Positions 34,321-44,457 of a stretch of 64,000 bases of DNA are shown one piece after another. The notes beneath the pieces are model-generated. The model was given only the letters and a program-made list of their open reading frames with translations, had not been told where the DNA came from and did not search any database. Position 1 is the stretch's first letter; each line of letters begins with the position of its first letter. Position numbers and translations under genes: made by a program. Location: the NCBI RefSeq assembly GCF_006442975.2, contig NZ_CP083954.1, positions 4,781,501 through 4,845,500 of the forward strand. Reading direction: 5' to 3'. The DNA is from Mesorhizobium sp. B2-1-1 (lineage in GTDB: Bacteria; Pseudomonadota; Alphaproteobacteria; Rhizobiales; Rhizobiaceae).

Positions 34321-35322
34321 TTGACCAACCTCGCCCAGATCTTCGACCGCGCGTTCCAACCACTCGCAGCGGCAGTTGCCGCCAAGCGCATCCCCGGTGG
34401 CGTGCTCGGCATCGTTGACAGGAATGGCGACCGCATCACCAGGGCGATCGGCTCAGCCCAACTCGTGCCTAAGCAGCGACCGATGCGTGAGGAGACCTGG
34501 TTCGACCTGGCATCCCTGACCAAGGTGATCTTCACCACGCCGCGCATTCTGGCGCTGGCTCAGGACGGTGCCATCGATCTCGACGCACCACTCGTCTCGG
34601 TGCTGCCGGACCTTCGCCAATATGACGCGAGTGCCTGGGAGCGGAAGGTGACGTTTCGCCAGTGCCTCGGGCACCAGACGCCCTTCCCGGCCGTCGAACC
34701 GATCTACACTTACGGGCGCGACCCCGACTTGCTGCGCGCCTTCATCCTGCAACGGGAATGGCGGGCCCGCGATCCGGTCTATTCCGACATCAATTTCATC
34801 CTGCTCGGTTTTGCGCTCGAGCGGCTGTCGGGCAAAACCATCCGCGACATGGAGCCCGGTCCGGGCTTTGCGTGGTCCGCCGAGCCAGATCTCGCCGCTG
34901 CAACAGAAGACTGCACCTGGCGCCATCGGGTTCTGTCCGGCGAGGTTCACGACGACAATTGCGCGGCGCTGCAAGGGGCCGGCCATGCCGGCCTGTTCGG
35001 CACGGCGGCCTCGGTGCTCGATTTCGCCCAAGGGCTGCTGACCGGCGCATCCGAACGGTCGATCGCGCCGATGCGCACGCCCTTGTCCGCCACCCGCACC
35101 CATGGCTGGGAGCGTCCCTATGACGGCTGGTCCGGCGGCGCTTTGTGCGGCCCCGGAACGATAGGCCATACCGGCTTTACCGGCACGGGGCTGTGGATCG
35201 ACTTCGACAGAGGCAAGGCCTGGACCTTGCTTACCAACCGGATCCATCCGACACGTCACTTCGACAGCGGAATCGTCGCGCTTCGCCAAGCGGTCGGCGA
35301 TCTCATCAATGGAGTTCGATAA
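34321..35322 (+). CDS. Serine hydrolase of the beta-lactamase fold, AmiE-like muramyl amidase
   Basis: 333 residues, TTG start. The penicillin-binding-protein-like motifs are Ser65-Leu-Thr-Lys68 (SxxK), Tyr154-Ser-Asp156 in place of the YxN motif, and His283-Thr-Gly285 (the KTG equivalent). The [23 protein letters not shown] stretch resembles the YbbE/AmiE group. In Bacillus subtilis AmiE cleaves the MurNAc-L-Ala bond of muropeptides beside MurQ and NagZ. Here the gene overlaps anmK by one base, which fits the same role: freeing the sugar that AnmK phosphorylates. No signal peptide is apparent, so it acts in the cytoplasm. A peptidase or esterase role is possible. Confidence 0.78.
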   Translation: MTNLAQIFDRAFQPLAAAVAAKRIPGGVLGIVDRNGDRITRAIGSAQLVPKQRPMREETWFDLASLTKVIFTTPRILALAQDGAIDLDAPLVSVLPDLRQYDASAWERKVTFRQCLGHQTPFPAVEPIYTYGRDPDLLRAFILQREWRARDPVYSDINFILLGFALERLSGKTIRDMEPGPGFAWSAEPDLAAATEDCTWRHRVLSGEVHDDNCAALQGAGHAGLFGTAASVLDFAQGLLTGASERSIAPMRTPLSATRTHGWERPYDGWSGGALCGPGTIGHTGFTGTGLWIDFDRGKAWTLLTNRIHPTRHFDSGIVALRQAVGDLINGVR

Positions 35323-36437
35323 TGGAATCCATCTGGGCCGTCGGCCTGATGACCGGCACCGTGCTGGACGGCAACATCGATGTCGCCCTGATCAAGACCG
35401 ATGGCGAGCGCATCGACGATTTCGGCACCTACCGGCTGATGCCCTACCCCCCGTCGATCCGCTCGCTGCTGGAAGAGACGCTGAAGCAGGCGCGAGCCTG
35501 GAATTTCACCGGACCGGAGCCGGCGATCTTCCGCGACGCCGAGGAGGCGCTGACGCGCGCGCAATCGGCGGCGGTCGGGGAGCTCGTCGAAGGTTATGGG
35601 ATGACGATGGCTGACATCGGCGTCGTCGGCTTCCACGGCCAGACCGTGCTGCATCGCGCGCCGCAAATCGGCCGGCTCGGCCAGACCCGGCAGCTCGGCG
35701 ACGGCGAGTTGATGCATGCGATCCTCGGCACCAAGGTCGCCTATGATTTCCGCTCTGCCGACATGCGCGCCGGAGGACAGGGCGCGCCGTTGGCGGCCGC
35801 CTATCACACCGCGCTGATGCGCAGCGCCGGCGCCAGCGGCGAGGTAGCCGTGCTCAACCTGGGCGGCGTCGCCAACATCACCTGGTGGGACGGCGGCGAC
35901 AATGTCGTTGCCTTCGACACCGGCCCCGCCAACGCGCCGCTCAACGACTTCATCAAGTCAAAGGGGCTCGGCGAAATGGACCGCGACGGCGCGCTTGGCC
36001 GGGGGGGAACGGTCGACGAAGCCCGGCTCGCCAAGCTGCTGCAACACCCCTATTTGACCAAACCCTATCCGAAATCGCTGGACCGTTTCGACTTCGGCGC
36101 CACCATGGCGGATGGCCTGAGCGCCGAGGACGGCGCCGCGCTTTTGACCGCCTTCACCGCCGCCGCGGTCGGCAAGGCACTCGACCTTCTGCCGAGCCGG
36201 CCGAAAAGACTGGTGGTCAGCGGCGGCGGTCGCCACAACCCGACGATGATGGCAATGATCGCCAGCCGCGCCGGTATCGAGGTGGTGCAGGCCGAAAGCC
36301 TCGGCTGGAGCGGCGACGCGGTGGAGGCAGAATGTTTTGCCTTTTTGGCGGTGCGCGTGCTGCGCGGCCTGCCGATCAGTTTTCCCAGCACGACGGGCGC
36401 GCCGCAGCCGATGCGCGGCGGACGGCTGGCCGGTTGA
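35322..36437 (+). CDS. anmK: Anhydro-N-acetylmuramic acid kinase
   Basis: 371 residues, matching AnmK (about 370). AnmK hydrates and phosphorylates 1,6-anhydro-MurNAc to MurNAc 6-phosphate, the substrate of MurQ. Conserved segments are [49 protein letters not shown] (with the catalytic Asp) and [13 protein letters not shown]. The N-terminal ATP motif is slightly unusual, [13 protein letters not shown] instead of GxMSGTSxDGxD. It overlaps the preceding gene (TAATG) and ends flush against the convergent GNAT gene. Together with MurQ it completes MurNAc salvage. Confidence 0.92.
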   Translation: MESIWAVGLMTGTVLDGNIDVALIKTDGERIDDFGTYRLMPYPPSIRSLLEETLKQARAWNFTGPEPAIFRDAEEALTRAQSAAVGELVEGYGMTMADIGVVGFHGQTVLHRAPQIGRLGQTRQLGDGELMHAILGTKVAYDFRSADMRAGGQGAPLAAAYHTALMRSAGASGEVAVLNLGGVANITWWDGGDNVVAFDTGPANAPLNDFIKSKGLGEMDRDGALGRGGTVDEARLAKLLQHPYLTKPYPKSLDRFDFGATMADGLSAEDGAALLTAFTAAAVGKALDLLPSRPKRLVVSGGGRHNPTMMAMIASRAGIEVVQAESLGWSGDAVEAECFAFLAVRVLRGLPISFPSTTGAPQPMRGGRLAG

Positions 36438-36866
36438 TCAGCCCGCCGACAGTTTTTTCTGCAGGAAGACGCGGCTGCGGCCGACGGGGAAATCGGCGAG
36501 TGTTCCGAAGGGCTGATAGCCCTGGCGCTGATAGACCCTGGCGGCGTTGGGGTTGAAGGTGTCGATCCAGGCGTTCTGGCAGCCACGCGCCATCGCCTCC
36601 TTCTCAGCCGCGTCCAGCATCGTGCCGGCCATGTGCCGGCCGCGCAGCCTTTCGTCGACCCACAGCCATTGCACGTAAAGCCAGCCCCAGGCGGTGTAGC
36701 CCGAAATGCCCGCGACAATCGCGCCGGCCTCATCACGCACGAACACCGCAAGGGCCTTCCTTTCGGAAGCGCCGACATCGCCGTCGTTGAACGCCATCAA
36801 ACGCTCGCCGAGAAAGGCGAGCTCCTCGGGCAAGGGGGTTGCCGTCGTTTCAAGTGTCGTGATCAT
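36438..36866 (-). CDS. GNAT-family N-acetyltransferase
   Basis: 142 residues of the GNAT fold. The acetyl-CoA pyrophosphate loop is seen in LRGRHMAGTMLDAAEKEA (about residues 75-92), and the C-terminal NPNAARVYQRQGYQPFG is the usual motif B. It transfers an acetyl group to an unknown amine. Its stop directly abuts the anmK stop on the other strand. An amino-sugar substrate would fit the neighbourhood but cannot be claimed. Confidence 0.8.
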   Translation of the reverse strand: MITTLETTATPLPEELAFLGERLMAFNDGDVGASERKALAVFVRDEAGAIVAGISGYTAWGWLYVQWLWVDERLRGRHMAGTMLDAAEKEAMARGCQNAWIDTFNPNAARVYQRQGYQPFGTLADFPVGRSRVFLQKKLSAG

Positions 36867-36931
36867 GGCTCATCCGAAATGTGCAACGGGAGACGAACAG
36901 AGTTACGAAGGCCGGAGCGCCTGCGCAACGC

Positions 36932-38323
36932 CTATGTCCGTCCCCGAACAGCGTGCCGGTCCGGGTCGCCACCATTGCGGAATTCGGAGGCGGAAATGCC
37001 GTAGCGCTTCAGCTTGTCGTAGAAGGTCTTGCGCGGCACGCCGAGTGCGTCGATGGCCCCGCGCACGTCGCCGGCATGATCGCGCAAGGCTTCCCGGATG
37101 AGTTGCGCCTCGTAGCGGCCGACCCGTCCGGGCAGCGCCGCTGAGGGCTCCGGCAAGCGCGCGGACGTTGCCCTGGCCTCCTCGTCGGGCCCGAGGCCGA
37201 GCGCGACGCGGTCGGCAAAATGCGCGAGCTCGCGCACATTGCCCGGCCAGTCATGCGACTGGAGATGGTCGCTCACCGCGGCATTCACCGCCGCGACCGG
37301 GCGGCCGAAACGCTGCGAGGCCTTGCCCAGGAAATGCCCGAACAGCATCGGGATGTCGCCGCGCCGCTCGCGCAGCGGCGGGATGCGCAGCGTCACGACG
37401 TTGAGGCGGAAATAGAGATCCTCGCGGAAATCGCCGCGCTGGTCCGGCCGACCCAGATCGACCTTCGTTGCCGCGACGACCCGCAGATCGAGGCGGCGCG
37501 TTTCGTTGGAGCCGAGCGGGGTGAGGCTGCGCGTTTCCAGCACCCGCAGCAGCTTGACCTGTAGCGGCGGCGGCATGGATTCGATTTCGTCGAGGAACAG
37601 CGTGCCGCCGCTCGAATGCTCGATGCGACCGATTCGCCGCCGCTGCGCCCCGGTGAACGCGCCCGGCTCGTGGCCGAACAGCTCGCTCTCGATGACGGTC
37701 TCCGGCAGAGCGCCGCAATTCAGCGCCACGAAAGGCTTTGCGCGGCGCCGGCCCCATCGGTGCAGGAGATCCGCCACCACCTCCTTGCCGGTGCCGGTCT
37801 CCCCTTCCACCAGCACGTCGACATCCATGTCGGCGATCTGACGCAAGGTCTCGCGCAGGCGGCGGATGGCGGGCGCCTCGCCGATCAGCGGCAGGCCGTC
37901 GGCGGCCTGTGCGGCGGCCTCGTGCAGCCGCCGGTTCTCCATCACCAGCCGCCGCTTTTCGCTTGCCCGCTTCAGTGCCTCGACAAGGCGCTCGCCCGCA
38001 TAGGGTTTCGGGATGAAATCGTAGACGCCGTCCTTGAGCGCGGCCACCGCGAGATCAATATCGCCATGTCCGGTGACCAGGATCACCGGTATGTCGATGT
38101 CGATCGCCCTGATCCGATCGAACAGCTGCAAACCGTTCATGCCGGGCATGCGGATGTCGCTGACCACCACGCCCTGAAAATCCCGGTCGACGGCGGCAAG
38201 CGCTGCCTCCGCGGCCTTGAACGCGATCACGCCGAAGCCGGCAAGCTCGAGCAATTGCGTGGTGGCGTGAAGCAGATCCGCGTCGTCTTCGACGAGCGCG
38301 ACCAGCCCTGATCCCTCAGTCAT
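36932..38323 (-). CDS. dctD: C4-dicarboxylate response regulator DctD (sigma-54 activator)
   Basis: 463 residues in three domains: receiver with phosphoacceptor Asp56 ([13 protein letters not shown]), AAA+ domain with Walker A GETGTGKE (174-181) and the sigma-54 contact loop GAFTGA (221-226), and a C-terminal Fis-type HTH ([20 protein letters not shown]). Phosphorylated DctD binds upstream of dctA and drives open-complex formation by sigma-54 RNA polymerase. The start overlaps the dctB stop by four bases. Confidence 0.93.
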   Translation of the reverse strand: MTEGSGLVALVEDDADLLHATTQLLELAGFGVIAFKAAEAALAAVDRDFQGVVVSDIRMPGMNGLQLFDRIRAIDIDIPVILVTGHGDIDLAVAALKDGVYDFIPKPYAGERLVEALKRASEKRRLVMENRRLHEAAAQAADGLPLIGEAPAIRRLRETLRQIADMDVDVLVEGETGTGKEVVADLLHRWGRRRAKPFVALNCGALPETVIESELFGHEPGAFTGAQRRRIGRIEHSSGGTLFLDEIESMPPPLQVKLLRVLETRSLTPLGSNETRRLDLRVVAATKVDLGRPDQRGDFREDLYFRLNVVTLRIPPLRERRGDIPMLFGHFLGKASQRFGRPVAAVNAAVSDHLQSHDWPGNVRELAHFADRVALGLGPDEEARATSARLPEPSAALPGRVGRYEAQLIREALRDHAGDVRGAIDALGVPRKTFYDKLKRYGISASEFRNGGDPDRHAVRGRT

Positions 38324-40125
38324 TCAATTCGCCTCAGATCTATGGTGAAGGATGCGCCTTTCGTGCTGCCCGGATCGAGGCGCAGCGTGCCGCCCAGTTC
38401 CTGGGCGATCTCCTGCGAGATCACCAGACCGAGGCCAAGCCCCTTTTCCTTTGTGGTCTGGAACGGCATGAACAGATTGCCGGCCGCTTCCGGCCCGAGG
38501 CCAGGTCCATTGTCGCGCACCGAAACCAGCACCCTGTCGTCGCGCTCGGCAAGCTCGATCTCGATGCGCGGATCGGGCCGGTCCTTCAGGGCATCCAGCG
38601 CATTCTGCAAGAGATTGACCAGGATCTGCTCCAGCCGGATTCGGCTGGCCATGACCGTCGGCGAGGCGGTGCCGCGCGGCTTGACGACGGTCACGCCGGA
38701 ATCGCGGATGCGGCCGGACAGGAGCGACAGCGCGCCGTCGATCGCTTCGCGCACGGGCAATGGCGAGGCGGCGACGCCTGGTCGCCGCGCGAAGGTGCGC
38801 AGCGTGCTGGTGATGGCGCCGATGCGCTCGGTCATCGACACGATCGATGTCAGGTTGCCCGAGACGGATTCGACCTTGCCGCCATGCAGGAAGCGGCCGG
38901 CATTCTCGGCGTAGGTGCGTATCGCCGCCACCGGCTGGTTGATCTCATGCGCGACGCCGGCGGCGATCTGGCCGAGGATGGAAAGCCGGTTGGCCTGGGC
39001 GAGGTCGTCGCGCAGCCGGCGAACCTTGGCCTCGGCGTTTTCGCGCTCGGCGATCTCGCCGGCAAGGGCCATGTTGGAGCGGGTCAGTTCCGCCGTTCGC
39101 GTGCTTACCCTGCTCTCCAGCTCGGCATTCATGCGCGCCAGCGCTTCCTGCCTCAGGCGGCGCGCACGGCGGCGCCTGAGAAGCACGTAGGCAAGCAAAC
39201 CCGTGAGCAGCAACGCCAGCAGCGTGGTCAGGCGCGCCGTGTTGGCGGCCGACGTCAAAGCGGCATCGGCAGGCGTGAGCAGCCACAGACGCCAGCCGGG
39301 AACGGCGCCGGGCAGGTCCTGCGCCACTTCGACGAACTGGCGCGATTTTCCGGCATTGTCGATTGTCGCCAGGCCATCACCGGCACCGCGTCGTATCGGC
39401 AGCGGTTCGAAGCCGGTTTCGGCAAGTTGAAGCTGCGCGTGGGCTGTCGCGGCATCCGCGGCCGAGAGCGGCGCAAGCGCGTGGAAACGCCACTCGGGCC
39501 GGCTGGTCGCCAGCACGACACCGCGCTCGTCGGTGACGAAGACGACAAAGCCGCTGGAGCGCCAATTGGCTTCGACTCCGTCGAGTTCGACCTTCAGTAC
39601 GGCAACGCCGAGCGGCGTCTTGCCGTCATCGACGCGGCTGGCGAGATAAAGTCCCGGCCTGCCGCTGATCGTGCCGAGGCCATACTGGCTGGCGGCGCCC
39701 TTGGTCATGGCGTCGGTGAAATAGTGGCGGAAATTGTAGTCGATGCCGACGAAGCTGCCCGGCTCGCCGGCGTTGCTGGCCGATATCGCGATGCCTGCCG
39801 TGTCGATGACATAGATGGCGGATGCCGAGGCGTCGGCGGCAATGGCGCGGAGCTTGTCGTCGAGCGCTGTCTCTTGGGTTTTGCCGGCCCGGCGCAACGC
39901 GTCGCGCACCGCATCGTCGCGTGCCAGCACCAAGGGAACGAGACGCTGCTTTTCGATTTCGCCGGTCAGGGTGCCCGCCGCCAGCGGCAAGGCTGCCAGT
40001 GCTCCGTCGCGCAGATTGCCGGCGGCCTGGTTGGCGGCAAGGCGCCCGGCAATCGCGACCGCTCCCGCCAGCATTGCCAGGGCGACCAGGAGAATGAGCC
40101 AGCGGCCGTCACGCAGCCTGGCCAT
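38320..40125 (-). CDS. dctB: C4-dicarboxylate sensor histidine kinase DctB
   Basis: About 601 residues if translation starts at the ATG at 40125, placed just before the first membrane segment ([20 protein letters not shown]). The frame is open to 40470, but that would cover the dctA control sites and lacks membrane or domain features. A periplasmic double-PAS-like sensor lies between two membrane segments (second: [15 protein letters not shown]), then a coiled coil, the H-box [21 protein letters not shown] with the phosphorylated His, and ATP-binding boxes ([23 protein letters not shown]). It senses external succinate-type acids and, with DctA, phosphorylates DctD. Confidence 0.9.
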   Translation of the reverse strand: MARLRDGRWLILLVALAMLAGAVAIAGRLAANQAAGNLRDGALAALPLAAGTLTGEIEKQRLVPLVLARDDAVRDALRRAGKTQETALDDKLRAIAADASASAIYVIDTAGIAISASNAGEPGSFVGIDYNFRHYFTDAMTKGAASQYGLGTISGRPGLYLASRVDDGKTPLGVAVLKVELDGVEANWRSSGFVVFVTDERGVVLATSRPEWRFHALAPLSAADAATAHAQLQLAETGFEPLPIRRGAGDGLATIDNAGKSRQFVEVAQDLPGAVPGWRLWLLTPADAALTSAANTARLTTLLALLLTGLLAYVLLRRRRARRLRQEALARMNAELESRVSTRTAELTRSNMALAGEIAERENAEAKVRRLRDDLAQANRLSILGQIAAGVAHEINQPVAAIRTYAENAGRFLHGGKVESVSGNLTSIVSMTERIGAITSTLRTFARRPGVAASPLPVREAIDGALSLLSGRIRDSGVTVVKPRGTASPTVMASRIRLEQILVNLLQNALDALKDRPDPRIEIELAERDDRVLVSVRDNGPGLGPEAAGNLFMPFQTTKEKGLGLGLVISQEIAQELGGTLRLDPGSTKGASFTIDLRRIE

Positions 40126-40261
40126 CGCTTCGCGCAGCAGGTCGCGGCCGGCGAACTCCGGGTATGCGCTATCGGTGCCTGCCTGCGGCGTCTGCCCTCT
40201 CCACCGTTCGCTGTTCAGCAGCCACTGTAATGCGAAACTCCGCCCAGGCAAACAAGGGTGA

Positions 40262-40277
40262 GTGCGGAAATCCGCAC
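40262..40277 (+). promoter_or_regulatory. DctD upstream activator site, dyad 1
   Basis: GTGCGGAAATCCGCAC is a 16-bp dyad with the same core as the DctD sites described upstream of rhizobial dctA. It lies about 78 bases upstream of the sigma-54 promoter. Confidence 0.75.
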
Positions 40278-40306
40278 AGGCCTCCATCGAAGCGGGGACA
40301 AAACCG

Positions 40307-40326
40307 CCGGAAACCCAGGGTTCCGG
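40307..40326 (+). promoter_or_regulatory. Second dyad upstream of dctA, possible DctD site
   Basis: CCGGAA and TTCCGG flank an 8-base centre (ACCCAGGG). Tandem DctD sites are usual at dctA. This one differs in sequence from dyad 1, so it may be a weaker site or a different factor's site. Confidence 0.4.
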
Positions 40327-40339
40327 CCTTTTCTCGATC

Positions 40340-40355
40340 TGGCACGACGCTTGCA
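40340..40355 (+). promoter_or_regulatory. Sigma-54 promoter of dctA
   Basis: TGGCACGACGCTTGCA matches the -24/-12 consensus TGGCACG-N4-TTGCA with correct spacing between the GG and GC elements. The transcription start should be near 40367, about 80 bases before the dctA start. Confidence 0.88.
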
Positions 40356-40448
40356 AAACTCCCGACAGCGGCGAGCGACCGGAGCGCCGCGATGGGAGAA
40401 GTCTTGCGGGGCGGCGCGTGCCGTTCCCTCCGGCCAGGGAGATAGCAG

Positions 40449-41777
40449 ATGCACATGGCAGACCAATCACGCGCGCCCGCCGCGCAGCGCAAGCCGCTCT
40501 ATGCCCAACTCTACGTGCAAGTGCTGGTGGCGATCACCGTCGGCATCCTGCTCGGCCATTTCTATCCGTCGCTCGGCGAGAGCATGAAGCCGCTTGGCGA
40601 CGCCTTCATCAAGCTGGTCAAGATGATCATCGCCCCGGTCATCTTCCTGACGGTCGCCACCGGCATTGCCGGCATGAGCGACCTGCAGAAGGTCGGCCGC
40701 GTCGCCGGCAAGGCGATGCTCTACTTCCTCACCTTCTCGACGCTGGCGCTCATCATCGGCCTGATCGTGGCCAATGTCGTGCAGCCCGGGGCCGGCTTCA
40801 ACATCGACCCGGCGACGCTCGACGCCGCGACCGTCAACAGCTACGCCGCCAAGGCGCACGACCAGTCGGTCACCGGCTTCCTGATGAACATCATCCCTGC
40901 CACCATCGTCGGCGCCTTCGCCGACGGCGACATATTGCAGGTGCTGTTCTTTTCAGTGCTGTTCGGCATTGCGCTGGCCCTGGTCGGCGACAAGGGCGCG
41001 CCGGTGCTCAATTTCCTGCAGGCGCTGATGGCGCCGATGTTCAAGCTGGTCAGCGTGCTGATGAAGGCAGCCCCTATCGGCGCCTTCGGCGCCATGGCCT
41101 TCACCATCGGCAAGTACGGCATCGGCTCGGTCATCAACCTCGCCATGCTGGTCGGCACCTTCTACATGACCGCTTTCCTGTTCGTGTTCATCGTGCTGGG
41201 CGCCGTCTGCCGCTACAACGGCTTCTCCATCCTGTCGCTGATCCGCTACATCAAGGAGGAGCTGCTTCTGGTGCTGGGCACCTCGTCTTCGGAAGCGGCA
41301 CTGCCCTCGCTGATGGAGAAAATGGAGAAGGCCGGCGCGAAGCGCTCGGTGGTCGGCCTGGTCATCCCGACCGGCTATTCCTTCAACCTCGACGGCACCA
41401 ACATCTACATGACGCTGGCCGCGCTGTTCATCGCGCAGGCGACGAACATCCACCTCTCCTTCGGCGACCAGATCCTGCTGCTCCTGGTGGCGATGCTTTC
41501 CTCCAAGGGGGCGGCCGGCATCACCGGCGCCGGCTTCATCACCCTTGCCGCCACGCTTTCGGTGGTGCCGGCCGTGCCTGTCGCCGGCATGGCGCTTATC
41601 CTCGGCGTCGATCGCTTCATGTCGGAATGCCGGGCGCTGACCAACTTCGTCGGCAATGCGGTGGCGACGCTGGTGGTGGCGCGCTGGGAAGGCGAACTCG
41701 ACGAGGCCAAACTGGCCAGGGCGCTGGCGGGAACGGCCGACGACAGCCTGCCGGCGGACATCGTTCCAGCCGAGTAA
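40449..41777 (+). CDS. dctA: C4-dicarboxylate:cation symporter DctA
   Basis: 442 residues of the DAACS family. All substrate and cation motifs are present: [12 protein letters not shown] (HP1), [13 protein letters not shown] (TM7), [13 protein letters not shown] (HP2) and [17 protein letters not shown] (TM8). DctA takes up succinate, fumarate and malate and is the main carbon supply route of nitrogen-fixing bacteroids. An ATG two codons downstream (40455) could also be used. Expression is from the sigma-54 promoter under DctBD control, and a terminator follows the stop. Confidence 0.95.
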   Translation: MHMADQSRAPAAQRKPLYAQLYVQVLVAITVGILLGHFYPSLGESMKPLGDAFIKLVKMIIAPVIFLTVATGIAGMSDLQKVGRVAGKAMLYFLTFSTLALIIGLIVANVVQPGAGFNIDPATLDAATVNSYAAKAHDQSVTGFLMNIIPATIVGAFADGDILQVLFFSVLFGIALALVGDKGAPVLNFLQALMAPMFKLVSVLMKAAPIGAFGAMAFTIGKYGIGSVINLAMLVGTFYMTAFLFVFIVLGAVCRYNGFSILSLIRYIKEELLLVLGTSSSEAALPSLMEKMEKAGAKRSVVGLVIPTGYSFNLDGTNIYMTLAALFIAQATNIHLSFGDQILLLLVAMLSSKGAAGITGAGFITLAATLSVVPAVPVAGMALILGVDRFMSECRALTNFVGNAVATLVVARWEGELDEAKLARALAGTADDSLPADIVPAE

Positions 41778-41805
41778 TCACAACGGCCGCACAGCGATAG
41801 CAAAC

Positions 41806-41837
41806 GGCCGGAGGCATCGCTGCCTCCGGCCATTTTT
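41806..41837 (+). terminator. Rho-independent terminator of dctA
   Basis: GGCCGGAGGCA (41806-41816) pairs with TGCCTCCGGCC (41821-41831) across a TCGC tetraloop, followed by ATTTTTC. It lies 29 bases after the dctA stop. Confidence 0.9.
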
Positions 41838-41897
41838 CGTATGTTCACCGCGTGAGGCGGCAGGACTTGCGCACGCCGCGCAGCTTGACCTCGACCA

Positions 41898-42908
41898 TCA
41901 GTGTCCGTCCTCGTGTCCGGGATATCTGCTCGGCCCGTCGACAGGCAGGCGGGCCGTGCCATCGGCGAACAGGACAAGGCTTGCCGCGCCGATCAGCCCG
42001 GCGTGGCGGCCGAGCTGGGCCTGAACCACCGGCACGTCGCGATAGGCGCGCATGGCGCGCTGGCGGATTGTCGCCTCTATTGCCGGAGCCATCAGATCGA
42101 GGCCATTGGCGATGCCGCCGCCGACGACCAGCACGTCGGGCGAATAGAGATGCAGGAGGTTGGTGAAGCCGACGCCGAGCCAGCGCGCTTCCTCCTCGAG
42201 CAGGGCCAGGGCGAGATCGTCCTGCAGCCGCGCTGCATCGACGACATGGCGGCCCGTCACCTCGGCATTAGCCGAGAGGCGGCGCAGCGTCGAGCCGTCG
42301 AAGGCCGACGTCGCGGCATTGGCGCGGCGGCCGAGCGCGGTGCCCGAGGCGATGGCCTCGAAACAGCCGACGACGCCGCATATGCAGCGCTCGCCTTCGT
42401 TGGTTATGGTCATGTGGCCGATCTCGGCGGCAAGACCCCGGCGGCCATGCAGGATGCGCCCGTCGACGACGACGCCGCCGCCGATGCCGGTCGAGACGGT
42501 GACGAAGACGAGCGAACGGGCGCCGTGGCCGGCGCCGAAGCGCCACTCGCCGAGCGCTGCCGCATTGGCGTCGTTCTCCAGCCGCACCGGCAGGCCGAGC
42601 CGCCGCTCGAGGATGTCGGCCAGCGGCACGTCCAGCCAGCCGGCAAGCGTCGGCGGCCCGACCGCGATGCCGGCCAGCGGATCGAGCGGTCCCGGCGCGC
42701 CGACGCCGACACCGAGGATGGCGAGCGCCGGCGCCTCGGCATGGATGGTCGCGGCGAGAGCCTCGATCTGGCCGATCACCACTTCGGGACCGGCCTGCGC
42801 CTGCGTCGGCACCGCCGCGAACGCCAGTATCTTGCCATCACGGTCGACCAGGGCGGCACGAAGCTCGGTGCCGCCCAGATCGATCGCGAGAGCGGCCTCG
42901 TTGCTCAT
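41898..42908 (-). CDS. ROK-family sugar kinase
   Basis: 336 residues. The ATP loop IDLGGTELRAALVD, the ENDANAAALGEW motif, VTVSTGIGGGVVVDG, and the zinc site CICGVVGCFEA (consensus CxCGxxGCxE) are all present, so it should be a true kinase rather than a NagC-like repressor; no HTH is present. It probably phosphorylates a hexose in the cytoplasm. The start overlaps the epimerase stop (ATGA). It is the last gene of the six-gene minus-strand operon. Confidence 0.87.
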   Translation of the reverse strand: MSNEAALAIDLGGTELRAALVDRDGKILAFAAVPTQAQAGPEVVIGQIEALAATIHAEAPALAILGVGVGAPGPLDPLAGIAVGPPTLAGWLDVPLADILERRLGLPVRLENDANAAALGEWRFGAGHGARSLVFVTVSTGIGGGVVVDGRILHGRRGLAAEIGHMTITNEGERCICGVVGCFEAIASGTALGRRANAATSAFDGSTLRRLSANAEVTGRHVVDAARLQDDLALALLEEEARWLGVGFTNLLHLYSPDVLVVGGGIANGLDLMAPAIEATIRQRAMRAYRDVPVVQAQLGRHAGLIGAASLVLFADGTARLPVDGPSRYPGHEDGH

Positions 42909-43627
42909 GCCGCGACTTTCAGCCCGTGCAGCCAGCCAATGCGGCCGGCCAGATCCTTGTCACCGAAGGCGAGCGAACCAAGAACCACGGTCTCGGCACC
43001 CGCGGCACGCAGCAGCGGCACGGTCTCATGGCGGATGCCGCCGTCGGCGGCAAGAACCACGTCCGCCTCGCGTCCGGTCTTGCGCAGGATGGCGCGGGCC
43101 TCAACCAACCTGTCGCAGGCTTTCTCCGAAAGGCCTTGCCCCTTGACGCCGATCGCGGTTCCCAGAAGCGTGACGAACGCGACTTCGGACACGAAGGGCC
43201 TCACCGCTTCGACCGGCGTTTCCAGCCGCAGCACGACGCCGGCTTCGGCGCCAAGTTCGCGCGCCAGCCGCACAGCGCGCAATCCTGCTTCGCCATTCTC
43301 GGCATGGACGCTGATCATGTCGGCGCCGGCCTCGATGAATTGGCGCGTCTGTTCCCCGACGATTGTCCCGTCGACCATCAGATGGACATGGATGGGCTTG
43401 GCCGTCAGCTTGGCGATGCGAGCGACCAGATCGGGAAAGAACAGGAAGGACGGCGCGAAGTGGCCGTCAGCGACATCGATGTGGTGAAGATCGACATAGG
43501 GTTCGATGCGCCTGAGGTCGCTCTCGAAATTGGCGAGATCGGCCGACCACAGCGAGAATTCGGCGATCAGACGATCGCGCGGCAATGCGGCGATGGCGGC
43601 CGGGCCTGAAAGGAGTTTCGAGATCAT
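42905..43627 (-). CDS. Ribulose-phosphate 3-epimerase family protein
   Basis: 240 residues of the RPE TIM-barrel family. The metal ligands are recognisable: HHIDVADGHFAPSFLF (His and Asp), HVHLMV (His) and LAADGGI (Asp). The N-terminal motif PSxLSADF is changed to FSLWSADL, which suggests a specialised member acting on another ketose phosphate, for instance an allulose-6-phosphate-type epimerase. It is coupled on both sides by ATGA overlaps, so it works on a pathway intermediate made by the neighbouring kinase and isomerases. Confidence 0.82.
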   Translation of the reverse strand: MISKLLSGPAAIAALPRDRLIAEFSLWSADLANFESDLRRIEPYVDLHHIDVADGHFAPSFLFFPDLVARIAKLTAKPIHVHLMVDGTIVGEQTRQFIEAGADMISVHAENGEAGLRAVRLARELGAEAGVVLRLETPVEAVRPFVSEVAFVTLLGTAIGVKGQGLSEKACDRLVEARAILRKTGREADVVLAADGGIRHETVPLLRAAGAETVVLGSLAFGDKDLAGRIGWLHGLKVAA

Positions 43628-44457
43628 GACTGGTCCTGGTTGTTGAAATTTTTATCGAGAAAGCCGCCGATCGCGGCACGGATTTCGGCGAAGTGGCGAT
43701 CCTTGTCGGTGGCCTTTGGTGTCACCTCGGTGAAGATCGCGTTGAGGATTGTCTTCGCCAGTTCGCGCGCAATCGCCAAGGGATGGACGAGATCGACGCC
43801 GCTTCCGACGACGAGTGTGGGGATTGAGAGCGCAGAGGCTGCGGCCCGCGAAACGCCGGGCCCATCGCCGGCGATTGCCCGCATCATTTCGGCGAAGTCC
43901 GCTGCATTGTCGCGTTCGAAGAAACCGAGCAAGGACGCTAGATTGTCGGGTGCCTCGGCGCGGAACCGGGCCGCCGTGGCCGAAGCGGCAAAGATGGCGC
44001 GCGCCTCGTTCGGCGGGCGGTTTCGGATGAGCTCGGCCACTTCCGCATAGGGACGCATGTTTTCAGGTGCAGCGTCGAAGGCCCAGGCCGGACGGACCAG
44101 CACCAGGCCGGTGACGCGCTCGGGATGCCGGACGGCCAGGCGCAGCGCGATCGCCGCACCCATCGAGATGCCGCCGGCGACGAAGCGTTCGATGCCGGCC
44201 GCATCGGCGGCGGCCAGCACGTCGTCGGCGAACATGGCGATCGAAAGGGGGCGCTTGTGGCCGGCACCGGAGCCGCCTTGGGCCCGGCATTCGACGGTGA
44301 GCCGGCGTCGCGACGGGCCGTCGGGAAAATTCTGCGCCACCTGGGCGGCGTCACCGCCGAGACCGTGCTGGAAGACGACGGAAAGCCTACCTTGCTCCGT
44401 GTCGAAGATACGAAGCGCAGCATCGTCGCGAAGCATCATTGTCGGTGCGACGCTCAT
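43624..44457 (-). CDS. Alpha/beta-fold hydrolase
   Basis: 277 residues. The nucleophile elbow is GGISMGAA (GxSxG, Ser about residue 97), the oxyanion region is VVFQHGLGGD, and a late Asp/His pair lies near SGVDLVHP and DKDRHF. No membrane segment or signal. In a sugar-catabolic operon a lactonase or ester hydrolase is plausible, but the substrate is unknown. It overlaps both neighbours by four bases. Confidence 0.75.
   Translation of the reverse strand: MSVAPTMMLRDDAALRIFDTEQGRLSVVFQHGLGGDAAQVAQNFPDGPSRRRLTVECRAQGGSGAGHKRPLSIAMFADDVLAAADAAGIERFVAGGISMGAAIALRLAVRHPERVTGLVLVRPAWAFDAAPENMRPYAEVAELIRNRPPNEARAIFAASATAARFRAEAPDNLASLLGFFERDNAADFAEMMRAIAGDGPGVSRAAASALSIPTLVVGSGVDLVHPLAIARELAKTILNAIFTEVTPKATDKDRHFAEIRAAIGGFLDKNFNNQDQS

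Larger units (their letters stand above)
40126..40448. promoter_or_regulatory. dctB-dctA divergent control region
   Basis: 323 bases between the proposed dctB start and dctA. It holds a perfect dyad at 40262-40277, a second dyad at 40307-40326 and a sigma-54 promoter at 40340-40355. The part nearest dctB (40126-40260) shows no further site and could encode extra N-terminal residues of DctB if an alternative start is used. Confidence 0.7.

Noticed and set aside
40126..40470. Extended DctB N-terminus up to 40470
   Set aside because: It would run through the DctD sites and the sigma-54 promoter of dctA and has no signal or membrane feature; a start near 40125 gives a DctB of normal length.
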